The notes beneath the pieces were generated by a model, which saw only the letters and a program-made list of their open reading frames with translations, was not told the DNA's origin and made no database searches. Positions 8,995-17,430 of a stretch of DNA of 64,000 bases are shown here, piece after piece. The translations under genes were made by a program, and so were the position numbers. Source of the DNA: Candidatus Woesearchaeota archaeon (lineage in GTDB: Archaea > Nanoarchaeota > Nanoarchaeia > Woesearchaeales > JAGVZT01); assembly GCA_017608295.1 (NCBI GenBank), contig JAFCGF010000002.1, forward strand, positions 186,001-250,000, written 5' to 3'. Positions within the stretch are counted from its first letter, which is position 1, and each line of letters starts with the position of its first letter.

Positions 8995-10575
8995 TCAAAA
9001 AGTTAATATATTCTCTGAGGCCTCACTATCAGCGTCCATCACGAACCTGATACCTGAACGGTCAGCCGCGTCTTTGGTCAGGGCCGCGATGTCATCACGG
9101 GAGATGTAATCCAGCGCGAACTTCCGTGAACCGCACATCATCTGCTTCAGACCCTGCTCAAGACGCTTCATATAGGTGAAAAGGCCAAGAGCACCACTTG
9201 GAACCTCATCATACTTTTTCCCAAGCTCTTTCTGAAGCTCAGGTGAAGTGACAAAAACTTCTTCTTTTGTACGGCCAAAGCGCGACACGTACACAGGCGC
9301 CTCCCCAGCATCAAGCGCCTTGCCAATGTTCTTTCCGACCATTGCGGCAGTCAGCGGTGCACGGGCCATCCCAATCAACTTGAAGAATGGCGCCCCTAAT
9401 GCGAATCCCTTGAATATCTGGTCCTCAAAGGCAAACCCCGAGGCTATTGCAACGTCTGGCACATACTTACCATCACGTGATATCTTATCGAGATACTTAT
9501 AGAGGAGTGCCCACAGCTCAACACCAGGCATACCCCACTCATTCATCATCCTCCAAGGCGACATGCCAGTCCCTCCACCAGCAGCATCAACAGTGAGCAG
9601 GTCAATCTTTGCCATAGATGCAAGTTTTACTGCGATGGCAAGGTCCTTCGGCCTGTAAGCTCCCGTCTTCAGGGTGACATACTTCGCCCCTACATCGCGG
9701 AGCTCCTTAACGCGCTTGATGAAAGCCTCCTCATTAACCATACCAAGACGGGAATGCCGCTCGAATTCCGTGAAGACTTGGCGCTTGAATGCGTCGATAA
9801 TCTTTGGGTCAGTCGGGTCGGGTAAGACTATGTAGCCACGCTCATATAGCATCTGGGCCTTCTTGAGATTCTTGATCTTGACCTCGCCGCCGATATTCTT
9901 CGCGCCCTGACCCCACTTCATCTCGACAATCTCAACACCAAGCTTTTCAATGCAGTATTCTTGCACGCCAAGGTGGGTATCCTCAACATTAGCCTGTACG
10001 ACAATACCACCATAGCCATCCTGCTGCCACTTCTGGTACATACGAACGCGCTTCTCCATTTCAGGAGAGTGCACAACTTTGCCGTTCTTGAACTCAGCTT
10101 CTGTATCCATACCACAAACATTTTCTCCAATAGTCAACATAATACCTGAAAGTGCAGCCCCTATCGCAAGCCCTTCCCAGTTATTCTTGGCGATTGCAGT
10201 CGAGCCAAGCCCTGGAATGACAAAGGGAAGCTTAAGCTTGATGCCCTTGTCGTGACCAATTCTCCTCTCTGTATTGACATTAAGGAAAAGCGCCTTGTCT
10301 GAGTCAGACTCCATCCCCTGCATCTCCATGAGCGAGCCCAGTATAGTGAAATCAGATAGGTGGACTGGGTATTTTTTCTCGCTTGCCGCAGTGATGATTC
10401 CAAAGGGCTGTGGGTAGATGACCTCATGGCCACGATAAGCTGACTTTCCAACCTCGCACATCCCTATGCAGCCGTCGACACACGTGGCGCAAAGGCCGCT
10501 CGTTGAGACTATAGACTCTTCTGTGCGATTCTTTGTGAGTGTTGCAGCTGTTGCATTCGCTTTTCCGAAACTCAT
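8995..10575 (-). CDS. Glutamate-synthase-like FMN-binding protein, no glutaminase domain
   Basis: The 526 residues correspond to the central plus FMN TIM-barrel region of glutamate synthase. This domain condenses ammonia with 2-oxoglutarate in complete enzymes. FMN-site elements are visible (VDAAGGGTGMSP near residue 335, then an IASGFAFEDQ strand). Unlike canonical GltB there is no N-terminal amidotransferase with a catalytic Cys2, no C-terminal GXG helix domain, and no C-x5-C-x4-C 3Fe-4S motif. Instead the N-terminus has four Cys (C29, C32, C36, C40) in C-x2-C-x3-C-x3-C spacing, plausible as an Fe-S site. It overlaps the NuoG-like gene by ATGA and has a GAGGT site. Archaeal and clostridial genomes encode similar stand-alone domains. 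The true amino donor or electron path is unknown. Confidence 0.85.
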   Translation of the reverse strand: MSFGKANATAATLTKNRTEESIVSTSGLCATCVDGCIGMCEVGKSAYRGHEVIYPQPFGIITAASEKKYPVHLSDFTILGSLMEMQGMESDSDKALFLNVNTERRIGHDKGIKLKLPFVIPGLGSTAIAKNNWEGLAIGAALSGIMLTIGENVCGMDTEAEFKNGKVVHSPEMEKRVRMYQKWQQDGYGGIVVQANVEDTHLGVQEYCIEKLGVEIVEMKWGQGAKNIGGEVKIKNLKKAQMLYERGYIVLPDPTDPKIIDAFKRQVFTEFERHSRLGMVNEEAFIKRVKELRDVGAKYVTLKTGAYRPKDLAIAVKLASMAKIDLLTVDAAGGGTGMSPWRMMNEWGMPGVELWALLYKYLDKISRDGKYVPDVAIASGFAFEDQIFKGFALGAPFFKLIGMARAPLTAAMVGKNIGKALDAGEAPVYVSRFGRTKEEVFVTSPELQKELGKKYDEVPSGALGLFTYMKRLEQGLKQMMCGSRKFALDYISRDDIAALTKDAADRSGIRFVMDADSEASENILTF

Positions 10576-11303
10576 TGTGGTACCTCTTGACTTTTCTTTA
10601 TCTTTATTTTTTGATTATCATCCCCTTTGGGGCGCACACATGTGCCGCAGTCACCAGCGAGACCCATCCAGCAATTAAAGTCACCGGATTCTTCCAGGCA
10701 GGTCGGCTGGAGGCTGTTGAAGCAACCGCTGCAGAGCGTCTCTTTAGGGTTGGCCCCTTCACAGCGCAATGTGCATGCAGGGCAGATATACATACAGGCT
10801 CCGCAATGCCTGCATACATCTGAGAACTTATCGAAAGGAGTGGTTATCTTGACCTTGTCCCCTTTATTCACAAAACCAATTGCTGTCGCCATCATCTGCT
10901 CCTCACAGATGCGGACACACTTACCACAGTAAAAACAGGTCTCCCACTTAGGTGGGAAACGCACTTGACGCAACCCCATCTTTGAAGCAAGGTCCTGCAG
11001 CACTTTGGATGTAGGGCACTGGGAGATAAGTAGTTCAAGCACCATCTTACGCGCCTTTACTACGCGTTCTGAGGCGGTGTGCACCTGCAACCCTTCCTGT
11101 ACGGGATATGTACAACTGCTCACCAGCTTTTTCCTGTCACCCGAGCCAATCTCGACAACACAGAGCCTGCAACCCCCCCAGGGAGAAAGACCTTCTTCGT
11201 GGCAGAGCGTGGGAATCTCAAGGCCGAGGAATTTCGCGGTGTCGAGGAGCGTCCATTTATCCGGGGCGTCAAAGTGAATCCCGTCGATTGTTATATTGGG
11301 CAT
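10572..11303 (-). CDS. NuoG/HoxU-like ferredoxin subunit
   Basis: A 243-residue electron-transfer subunit. The N-terminal [2Fe-2S] ferredoxin fold has C34, C45, C48 and C64. It is followed by two 4Fe-4S motifs (CFYCGKC...C near residue 125 and CRHCGAC...C near 165), as in the N-terminal part of complex I NuoG and of HoxU/HydA-type subunits. The last ~50 residues carry a further Cys-rich segment (CSGCF, then C...C...CGTC) that could bind an extra cluster. There is no catalytic molybdopterin or H-cluster domain, so it only relays electrons. Start and stop overlap its neighbours by one and four bases, which implies translational coupling with the NuoF-GltD fusion and the FMN protein. Confidence 0.88.
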   Translation of the reverse strand: MPNITIDGIHFDAPDKWTLLDTAKFLGLEIPTLCHEEGLSPWGGCRLCVVEIGSGDRKKLVSSCTYPVQEGLQVHTASERVVKARKMVLELLISQCPTSKVLQDLASKMGLRQVRFPPKWETCFYCGKCVRICEEQMMATAIGFVNKGDKVKITTPFDKFSDVCRHCGACMYICPACTLRCEGANPKETLCSGCFNSLQPTCLEESGDFNCWMGLAGDCGTCVRPKGDDNQKIKIKKSQEVPQ

Positions 11304-14300
11304 TATCGCTTCCCCTCTTTCGTTTTCAACCCCTCAAGGAACTTCTTCCCGTCACAGGTTTCGAGGTCACAGCGGAGACAGCGCCTTGCTTCTTTGATAG
11401 CTGTTTTCTCCTCAAGCACTAAGTCGACTTCTTCAAAATTACATACCCTTTCCTTTGAGTCAATACGTGATGGTGTGGGTCGGGTAAGCTCAAGAAGCTC
11501 TTCCTGTTCTTTATCAGAGAATTTTAAAGGAGGAAGGTACTTGGAAGGCCTTGTGACCTTATACTCACGCTGAATTCTCCCATTACGAATAAACTGATCT
11601 ATAGATTCTGCTGCCACTTTACCTGCTGCAAGAGCTTCCACAACAGTGTTTGGACCAGTTACAACATCTCCGCCTGCAAACACACCGTCAATAGGGGTGG
11701 CAAAAGTCTCAGGGTCTATCTCAAGAGTATCCCATTTAGTAACGGGCAGCTTTGTACCCTTAGTAAAGGAGATATCAGGCTTCTCACTGATGGCCACGAT
11801 TAGTGTATCGATGTCCACCCTGAACTCAGAGCCCTCAATGGGCACAGGCCTCCTCCTGCCGCTAGTGTCATACTCTCCCAATTCCATATTCACAAATTCA
11901 CAGCTAGAGAGCTTTTTATTGCTGGCGTGAATCATTTTTGGCGCAGTCAAGAACCTGATATCTATTCCTTCCTCAAGTGCGGCTTCAATCTCTTCCTTAT
12001 AGGCTGGCATCTCAGCGACAGTCCTCCTGTAGAATATAGTGACGCTCTTAGGAATCCCTGTGCGCAGTGCTGCCCTCGCTGCGTCAACAGCCGAATTCCC
12101 CCCACCTATCACGGCAACCTTCTCGCCAATCTTAAGATTCTTGCCTAAGTTGAGGCTGGTCAAGAATTGTATAGATGGGTAGACACCTTGAGCTTCTTCA
12201 CCTCGGATGTTCAGCTTCATGGACTTATGCGCTCCAGTTGCGATGAACACAGCCTTATATCCTTTTTTAAACAAGTCCTTGATGGAAAAATCCCTGCCGA
12301 GAGCAGTGTTGGTCTTGATATCAATACCTATACTTGTGGTATATTCAATGTCAGCTTCTAGGATTTCTCTCGGCAGCCGATATTTAGGTATCCCTAATGC
12401 GAGCATTCCACCCAGAATCGGCTGTTTTTCAAAAAGGGTGACTTCATATCCCTTTTGCCTCAGCTCAAAGGCACAACCGAGTCCGGCAGGGCCAGAGCCG
12501 ATTACTGCTACCTGTACACCCTCAGTCTTTTTGACAGTTGGTGCCTTAAGCATTAGCTCATTCTTCAAGCCATAGTCAGTAACAAATCTCTTGAGGTTTC
12601 GTATGGCAATAGGCTCGCCACCTTCCCCTGCACGGCATTTTGTCTCACAAGGATGATGGCAAACCCGGGCAAGAGTAGAAGCAAGCGGATTATCCTTCTT
12701 GATTATCTCAAGGGCTTCGTTGTACTTCCCATGGGCTATAAGTGAAATATATGTCTGGGCTTCAGTATCAATAGGGCAAGTGTGTTGGCATGGTGAAGAA
12801 ACAATCTCTGTGCAGACTGCTGCAGAACATTTTTTCTGTTGTATATGTGCAAGATACTCATCCTTAAAATATTTCAGTGATCCCAGCACGGGGTTGGCTG
12901 CTGTCTGGCCGAGTCCACACATAGACGCATCCTTAATGACATTACCTAGTTCCTCAAGGAGTTCAAGGTCTTCCACATGCCCTTTGCCTTCAGCGATGCG
13001 TGTGAGAATCTCATGCATTCGCTGGGTACCCTCTCTACATGTTGAGCATTTGCCGCAGCTCTCTTCCTTAAGGAATTTCATGAAGTATTTGGCGATGTCA
13101 ACCATGCAGGTGGTTTCATCCATCACAATCATACCACCAGAGCCCATAATGGTACCCGCTTCCTTCAGGGACTCGTAATCAACTGGCAGATGGAACAGGC
13201 CTGCAGGGAGGCATCCACCTGAGGGACCGCCTATCTGGACTGCCTTTACTTTTCTGCCTTTGGGAGCGCCACCGCCAATGTCAAAGACAATCTCTTTCAG
13301 CGAGATACCCATTGGCACCTCGACAAGCCCGGAAATTTTAACTTTTCCTACAAGCGAGAATATCTTAGTGCCCTTACTCTTTTCAGTACCTATCTCTGCA
13401 TAGCAAGCACCACCTATTTCTATGATTAATGGAATGTTAGACCATGTTTCTACATTGTTGATGTTTGTCGATTTCCTGAACAGCCCGCGCTGTGCAGGGA
13501 ACGGCGGTCTCTGTTTTGGAATCCCCCTTTGTCCTTCGATGGAAGTGATGAGAGCAGTCTCCTCCCCGCAGACAAAGGAGCCTGCGCCCTTTGCCATTTT
13601 TATGTCAAAATCAAAGCCAGAGCCGAGGATGTTCTTACCCAAGAGGCCGAGTTCGCGTGCCTGCTCAACAGCCCGCCAGAAATGTTTAATAGCAAGCGGA
13701 TACTCATGACGCACATAAATCCAGCCCTCGTTCGCGCCGATTGCGAACGCCCCGATAATCATGCCTTCAAGAACAGAATGGGGATTGCTTTCTAAAGTCG
13801 AGCGGTCCATGTAGGCTCCTGGGTCGCCTTCGTCAGCGTTGCAGATGACATACTTCATATCACCAGGCTGTTTTCTCGTAATCTCCCATTTAAGCCCTGT
13901 AGGGAACCCCGCACCACCCCTACCGCGCAACCCTGAGGACTTCACTTCTTGGACAATCTTCTCTGGAGAGAGTTTAAAGAGTGCCTTACATAAGGAAGCA
14001 TAGCCACCAACAGCGATGTAATCCTTGATTTCTGTCGGGTTGATGTGGGAATTGTTTCCCAGCAGTATCCGTTTCTGTTTTTTGTAGAATGGTAAGTCTT
14101 TTTCGTAAGTAATCTTTTTACCACTTGCCGGGTCTGTAAACACAAGCTTATCAATGGCATTTCCAGCAACAACGCTCTGAGCAACTATTTCTTGAACAGA
14201 TTTAGCCGTCACTGAGGGATAGAAGATTCCCTGAGGCTGAATAAGGACAACAGGCTCAACTTCGCAGAAGCCGAGACAACCCGCTCTGACCAATTCTACA

Positions 14301-14482
14301 TCCTTGCTCAGCCCCTGCTTATTGAGTTCCTTTTCAAAGGCCTTAGAAACGTCTTCACTACCTCGAAGATGACAGCAGGTGGCGTTTGTTGAGATGACTA
14401 TCTGTTTCTTTGCCTCCCCTTTCACGCGTAAGATAGCCTTTCTGAACTTCTCGAGCTCAGCAGGCGACAGGATTTTTTTCAT
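11303..14482 (-). CDS. NuoF fused to GltD/NfnB-like NAD(P)H oxidoreductase
   Basis: One chain of 1059 residues with three parts. Residues ~25-115 form a thioredoxin-like [2Fe-2S] domain. Residues ~150-565 are NuoF: the FMN/NADH motif GRGGAGFPTG and a 4Fe-4S motif ESCGKCSTC. Residues ~580-1059 are a GltD/NfnB-like module with two 4Fe-4S Cys groups (CQHTC, CHHPCETKC), an FAD motif GSGPAGLGCA and an NADPH motif GGGNSAVDAAR. The tail has CLRCDLETC. This combination is known from the Sporomusa-type electron-bifurcating transhydrogenase (Stn) and related bacterial enzymes, which couple NADH, NADPH and ferredoxin. I chose the ATG at 14482 because it overlaps the NuoE stop as ATGA; an ATG at 14497 is the alternative. 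Confidence 0.9.
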   Translation of the reverse strand: MKKILSPAELEKFRKAILRVKGEAKKQIVISTNATCCHLRGSEDVSKAFEKELNKQGLSKDVELVRAGCLGFCEVEPVVLIQPQGIFYPSVTAKSVQEIVAQSVVAGNAIDKLVFTDPASGKKITYEKDLPFYKKQKRILLGNNSHINPTEIKDYIAVGGYASLCKALFKLSPEKIVQEVKSSGLRGRGGAGFPTGLKWEITRKQPGDMKYVICNADEGDPGAYMDRSTLESNPHSVLEGMIIGAFAIGANEGWIYVRHEYPLAIKHFWRAVEQARELGLLGKNILGSGFDFDIKMAKGAGSFVCGEETALITSIEGQRGIPKQRPPFPAQRGLFRKSTNINNVETWSNIPLIIEIGGACYAEIGTEKSKGTKIFSLVGKVKISGLVEVPMGISLKEIVFDIGGGAPKGRKVKAVQIGGPSGGCLPAGLFHLPVDYESLKEAGTIMGSGGMIVMDETTCMVDIAKYFMKFLKEESCGKCSTCREGTQRMHEILTRIAEGKGHVEDLELLEELGNVIKDASMCGLGQTAANPVLGSLKYFKDEYLAHIQQKKCSAAVCTEIVSSPCQHTCPIDTEAQTYISLIAHGKYNEALEIIKKDNPLASTLARVCHHPCETKCRAGEGGEPIAIRNLKRFVTDYGLKNELMLKAPTVKKTEGVQVAVIGSGPAGLGCAFELRQKGYEVTLFEKQPILGGMLALGIPKYRLPREILEADIEYTTSIGIDIKTNTALGRDFSIKDLFKKGYKAVFIATGAHKSMKLNIRGEEAQGVYPSIQFLTSLNLGKNLKIGEKVAVIGGGNSAVDAARAALRTGIPKSVTIFYRRTVAEMPAYKEEIEAALEEGIDIRFLTAPKMIHASNKKLSSCEFVNMELGEYDTSGRRRPVPIEGSEFRVDIDTLIVAISEKPDISFTKGTKLPVTKWDTLEIDPETFATPIDGVFAGGDVVTGPNTVVEALAAGKVAAESIDQFIRNGRIQREYKVTRPSKYLPPLKFSDKEQEELLELTRPTPSRIDSKERVCNFEEVDLVLEEKTAIKEARRCLRCDLETCDGKKFLEGLKTKEGKR

Positions 14483-14946
14483 TTTTTCTTGGCACATTTT
14501 TTTAGTAAGAGCTCTACATTGCCGGGCGTCATATTACCATGGGATTTTTTATTCAGAATTATTACTGGACCCAGCGCACAGGCGCCGAGACAATTAACAG
14601 TCTCAAGAGTGAACTGCTTATCCTCAGTGGTCTCCCCAGGTTTAATATTCAATCTATGTGAAACCACATCCGCAATCCGAGCTCCGCCGCGGACATGGCA
14701 TGCTGTTCCAAGACATACTGTAAGGCAATGCTTGCCTCTTGGTTTGAGGCTGAACGCATGGTAAAATGTCGCGACACCATACACATCTCTCAGGGGAATG
14801 TCAAGTTCTTCAGCGACAACTTTCAATACATCCTCGGGAAGGTAATTATAGTGCTCCTGAAGGTCTTCTAAGATAGATATTAGAAGCCCCTTGTGCTTTT
14901 TGGCGAGCTTCTTTACGAGGTCCGCAACATCGGGTTTTTTTGCCAT
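14479..14946 (-). CDS. NuoE-like [2Fe-2S] subunit
   Basis: A 155-residue thioredoxin-like ferredoxin of the NuoE/HydC/HoxE family, first gene of the redox operon. The four cluster cysteines are visible in CLGTAC and CLGAC. The helical N-terminus (SILEDLQEHYNYLPEDVL) is typical of NuoE. It hands electrons to the NuoF FMN site. The start at 14946 is chosen because GAGGT lies four bases upstream; a longer frame to 14997 lacks such a site and adds an atypical Cys-rich stretch. The upstream region to 15105 is AT-rich, with an inverted repeat at 15022-15038 and TATA-like sequence, so the operon promoter is probably there. Confidence 0.92.
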   Translation of the reverse strand: MAKKPDVADLVKKLAKKHKGLLISILEDLQEHYNYLPEDVLKVVAEELDIPLRDVYGVATFYHAFSLKPRGKHCLTVCLGTACHVRGGARIADVVSHRLNIKPGETTEDKQFTLETVNCLGACALGPVIILNKKSHGNMTPGNVELLLKKCAKKK

Positions 14947-15021
14947 GGTTACCTCACATGAACCTCCGCAGCGCACAGGACAATTCTTCCTATTCAAAAA
15001 TCTTTCCCTTTTAAATTGACA

Positions 15022-15038
15022 TTAGTAAATTGAACTAA
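15022..15038. promoter_or_regulatory. Inverted repeat upstream of the redox operon (possible operator)
   Basis: TTAGT and ACTAA flank a 7-base spacer about 75 bases before the NuoE start, in the only sizeable intergenic region of the operon. A related TTTACTAA word is present upstream of GDH2 near 8976-8983, and TTAGTAACTAA sits at the GDH1 3' end (4717-4727). The shared half-site is suggestive of one regulator, but such AT-rich words occur by chance. Confidence 0.25.
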
Positions 15039-15105
15039 ATAGGTAATTTATTCTGTAAATAAAAAGTTAATAAATTCTTCCATAAATCAACTAAGTGTAG
15101 GTGGG

Positions 15106-15222
15106 ATGGGTACGCAGAATACCAAGAATATAATGGGTGAGAATTGGTTCAGCAACGCATTGGAGCAAATTCAAAAGCTACGCCTGCGCCTCAGGAACGG
15201 GCTGTCTGGGACTACTCATTAA
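15106..15222 (+). CDS. Possible 38-aa small protein
   Basis: An ATG at 15106 opens 38 codons to a TAA at 15222. The predicted peptide is basic and amphipathic (ALEQIQKLRLRLRNGL), with one Trp, and has no membrane segment. AGGTGGG directly precedes the ATG, too close for an ideal ribosome site. It is divergent from the redox operon and converges with the membrane-protein gene ending at 15236. It is too short for similarity to be judged by eye; it could equally be a chance frame. Confidence 0.25.
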   Translation: MGTQNTKNIMGENWFSNALEQIQKLRLRLRNGLSGTTH

Positions 15223-15235
15223 CGGTTGCAACCCA

Positions 15236-15988
15236 TTACTTCCTTTGTGGCGCCTTTTTTGCATTTTCTTCTGCTATTTTCCTATTCTCTTCTTCGACCT
15301 TCTTTTGCAGGGCAACCTCTGCCTTACGCTCCTTCACCAGGTCATTGAGCACATAGGTCACTATACTCGCGGGATACACATAAGGCATCTCGAGAACATG
15401 CCCTTCCTTTCCTGAATACTCGACAAGCACTTTGCCAAAATCAAGGCCTGAGATGTAGCGCTCAAAACTCACGGTAGCGACATCAAGGTAGAGAATATTT
15501 TCCCGCTTCACAAAGAGAAAGCCTTCCTTAAATTGCATCCTCTCCTTGAAGAGTTTCCACTGCTTATTGGCGAGAGGTATCTGGAGAATCATTACAAACA
15601 CCACTATCTGCACAAAGGCAAGCAAAATCGTGCTCTCCACTTCATGGAGTAATAATTCAACGAGGAAACTCTCTCCATTTGATGCCCCTCCAATATAGCC
15701 TATGGATTCCTTGAGAATGAGGAAAAGGTCTTCATGGAACACATATTTAATGAACATGAAACTTAGGGCAATGGCAGCGAGAATGGCAACAATATAGAGG
15801 AAATAATAGGCGCTTGCCCAGAGGAAATTGGGGGTGACTGTCGCCTCAAAATCATCTGGAGGGGGTGAAAGATGCTGCTCAGGTTGCGGCTGCTGTGTTT
15901 GCTGAGCCTGTGGCTGCTGTGTTGGCTGCGGTTTCTGAGGCTGCTGAGCCTGCGACTGAGGCTTTTGCTGTGGTTGCCCGGAAAACAT
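15236..15988 (-). CDS. Membrane protein with Gln/Pro-rich N-terminus and PH-like domain
   Basis: A 250-residue protein from the ATG at 15988, which has AGAAGGA just upstream; longer starts would run into the divergent RfcL gene. Residues 1-45 are low-complexity Gln/Pro repeats. Two hydrophobic segments follow, roughly residues 55-84 and 115-140. The next ~90 residues (FKEGFLFVKRENILYLDVATVSFE) resemble bacterial-PH-like beta domains. A charged helical tail rich in Lys/Glu/Ala ends the protein. It is probably anchored in the cytoplasmic membrane with the PH-like part in the cytoplasm. The function is unknown. Confidence 0.7.
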   Translation of the reverse strand: MFSGQPQQKPQSQAQQPQKPQPTQQPQAQQTQQPQPEQHLSPPPDDFEATVTPNFLWASAYYFLYIVAILAAIALSFMFIKYVFHEDLFLILKESIGYIGGASNGESFLVELLLHEVESTILLAFVQIVVFVMILQIPLANKQWKLFKERMQFKEGFLFVKRENILYLDVATVSFERYISGLDFGKVLVEYSGKEGHVLEMPYVYPASIVTYVLNDLVKERKAEVALQKKVEEENRKIAEENAKKAPQRK

Positions 15989-16074
15989 ACATCCTTCTGA
16001 GAACTGGAAGCATTTAAACATTGCGCAAAAAGATACATACTTAAACTGGTGGCAAAACTCAGACAACGGGAAAA

Positions 16075-17307
16075 ATGACGAATTCTGGCATGCCATGGAC
16101 AAGGAAATACCAGCCTACAGGCACGAGCCAGCTTCTCGGCCAGGACACTGCACTCACCGCATTGAAAGCCCACATCAGCACATTCTCAACAAGCAAGATT
16201 AAAGCAGCTCTCATTTACGGGCCGCCGGGAAGCGGGAAGACCGCGAGCGTGTATGCCCTTGCGGCAGAGCTCAACCTCGAGGTTGTAGATATCAATGCCT
16301 CGGACACGCGCAATAAGGGTTCCCTAGAAGAACTCCTAGGACCCGCTATGCTTCAGCGCTCTCTGTTTTCCCAGGGAAAGCTCATCCTCATCGATGAGAT
16401 TGACGGGCTCTCAGGCAAGAAAGACAGGGGCGGGGTCGCTGCCCTCACAAAGCTCATTGGAAAGAGCGCGTTTCCGGTCATCCTCACTGCCAATGACCCC
16501 TGGGAAAGGAAATTCTCCACACTGCGGAGGAAATGCGCCCTCATCAAGTTTAATACACCACAATACAGGACTATCGCCAAGGTCCTCACAGGTATCGCGG
16601 AAAAGGAAGGCATCAAAGCAGAGCCTGAGCTAGTCGATAAGCTCAGCCGGCGGGCTGGAGGCGACATCAGAGCTGCAATCTGCGATTTGCAGATGCTCAC
16701 CGCAGGCACAGACACACTCACATCCGAGGCGCTCGAGGAGCTTGACGCGAGAGACCAGCAGGACACTATCATGAACGCCCTTGTGCGGGTCTTCAAGTCA
16801 ACAGACCCTATTGTAGCGTGGGAGGCATTCAAGCAGGTGGACATGAATCCTGAAGAATGCTTTCCCTGGGTGCATGAGAATCTGATGGCAGAATACACTA
16901 AGCCTCTTGACCTCTACCGCGGGTATGAAGCATTATCAAGAGCTGACATCCACCGCGGCAGAATCCGAAGATGGCAGTACTACCGCTTCTGGGACTACCT
17001 CAGGGCCTCGATAACCATGGGGGTTGCCCTTGCGAAGGATGAGAAGTACAAGACGTTCATCAAGTACAAGCAGCCCCGCCGTGGACTGGAGATATGGCAG
17101 GCCAAGCGCGCCAATGCATTACGAGATTCAATAGTCGAGCGCCTCGCAGAGCATACCCACACTCCCATAAGGGTCGCGCGCTCTGATATGCTCCCTTATA
17201 TCAGGGCGATGTTCACCAATAAAACTACCACCAGCCCAGTTGCAAATGCCGTCGCCGAAACCCTCGACTTGAGCCCTGAAGAGCTCGCCTGGCTGAGAAA
17301 GATTTAA
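16075..17307 (+). CDS. rfcL: Replication factor C large subunit
   Basis: The archaeal clamp-loader large subunit; with RfcS it opens and loads PCNA at primer ends. The N-terminus MPWTRKYQP and the AAA+ module are characteristic: Walker A GPPGSGKT at residues 49-56, Walker B LILIDEIDGL near 105, and sensor 1 (VILTANDPW) near 140. The C-terminal half carries the helical collar domain. At 410 residues it lacks the long charged tail with a PCNA-binding motif seen in some archaeal RfcL proteins. The ATG at 16075 has no Shine-Dalgarno site; a TATA-like CTTAAAC about 35 bases upstream suggests a short leader. The ATG six codons later (16090) is also possible. No rfcS gene is in the window. Confidence 0.95.
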   Translation: MTNSGMPWTRKYQPTGTSQLLGQDTALTALKAHISTFSTSKIKAALIYGPPGSGKTASVYALAAELNLEVVDINASDTRNKGSLEELLGPAMLQRSLFSQGKLILIDEIDGLSGKKDRGGVAALTKLIGKSAFPVILTANDPWERKFSTLRRKCALIKFNTPQYRTIAKVLTGIAEKEGIKAEPELVDKLSRRAGGDIRAAICDLQMLTAGTDTLTSEALEELDARDQQDTIMNALVRVFKSTDPIVAWEAFKQVDMNPEECFPWVHENLMAEYTKPLDLYRGYEALSRADIHRGRIRRWQYYRFWDYLRASITMGVALAKDEKYKTFIKYKQPRRGLEIWQAKRANALRDSIVERLAEHTHTPIRVARSDMLPYIRAMFTNKTTTSPVANAVAETLDLSPEELAWLRKI

Positions 17308-17310
17308 AAG
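17303..17310 (+). promoter_or_regulatory. TATA box for the L7Ae ribosomal operon
   Basis: TTTAAAAG with a purine-rich stretch (GAAAGA) before it, overlapping the RfcL stop codon. Transcription would start near 17333, leaving a leader of about 95 bases before the L7Ae ATG, unusually long for this window, where many genes look leaderless. Confidence 0.5.
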
Positions 17311-17340
17311 CGATTCCTACCCTCCAAAGGGGAACCTGTG

Positions 17341-17369
17341 ACCTATGACGGCGCAAGCCTGAGAGAGGT
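17341..17369 (+). promoter_or_regulatory. Candidate kink-turn in the L7Ae mRNA leader
   Basis: ACCT (17341-44) can pair with AGGT (17366-69) and GGC (17350-52) with GCC (17357-59) across a GCAA tetraloop. The internal loop contains UGA on one side and CUGA/GA on the other, as needed for tandem sheared G-A pairs. L7Ae binds kink-turns, and L7Ae autoregulation through a leader kink-turn has been reported in archaea. A second hairpin (GTGTG/CACAC, 17368-17383) overlaps its outer stem by two bases. The internal loop does not match the consensus exactly. Confidence 0.4.
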
Positions 17370-17430
17370 GTGTATTCTCACACGGTTTCAGGATAGAAGA
17401 ACCAATACAAGAAGCAATAGGTGAAAACAA

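Noticed and set aside
15890..15975. Short repeats in the Gln/Pro-rich stretch
   Set aside because: These are codon-level repeats encoding low-complexity Gln/Pro, not a CRISPR or DNA repeat.
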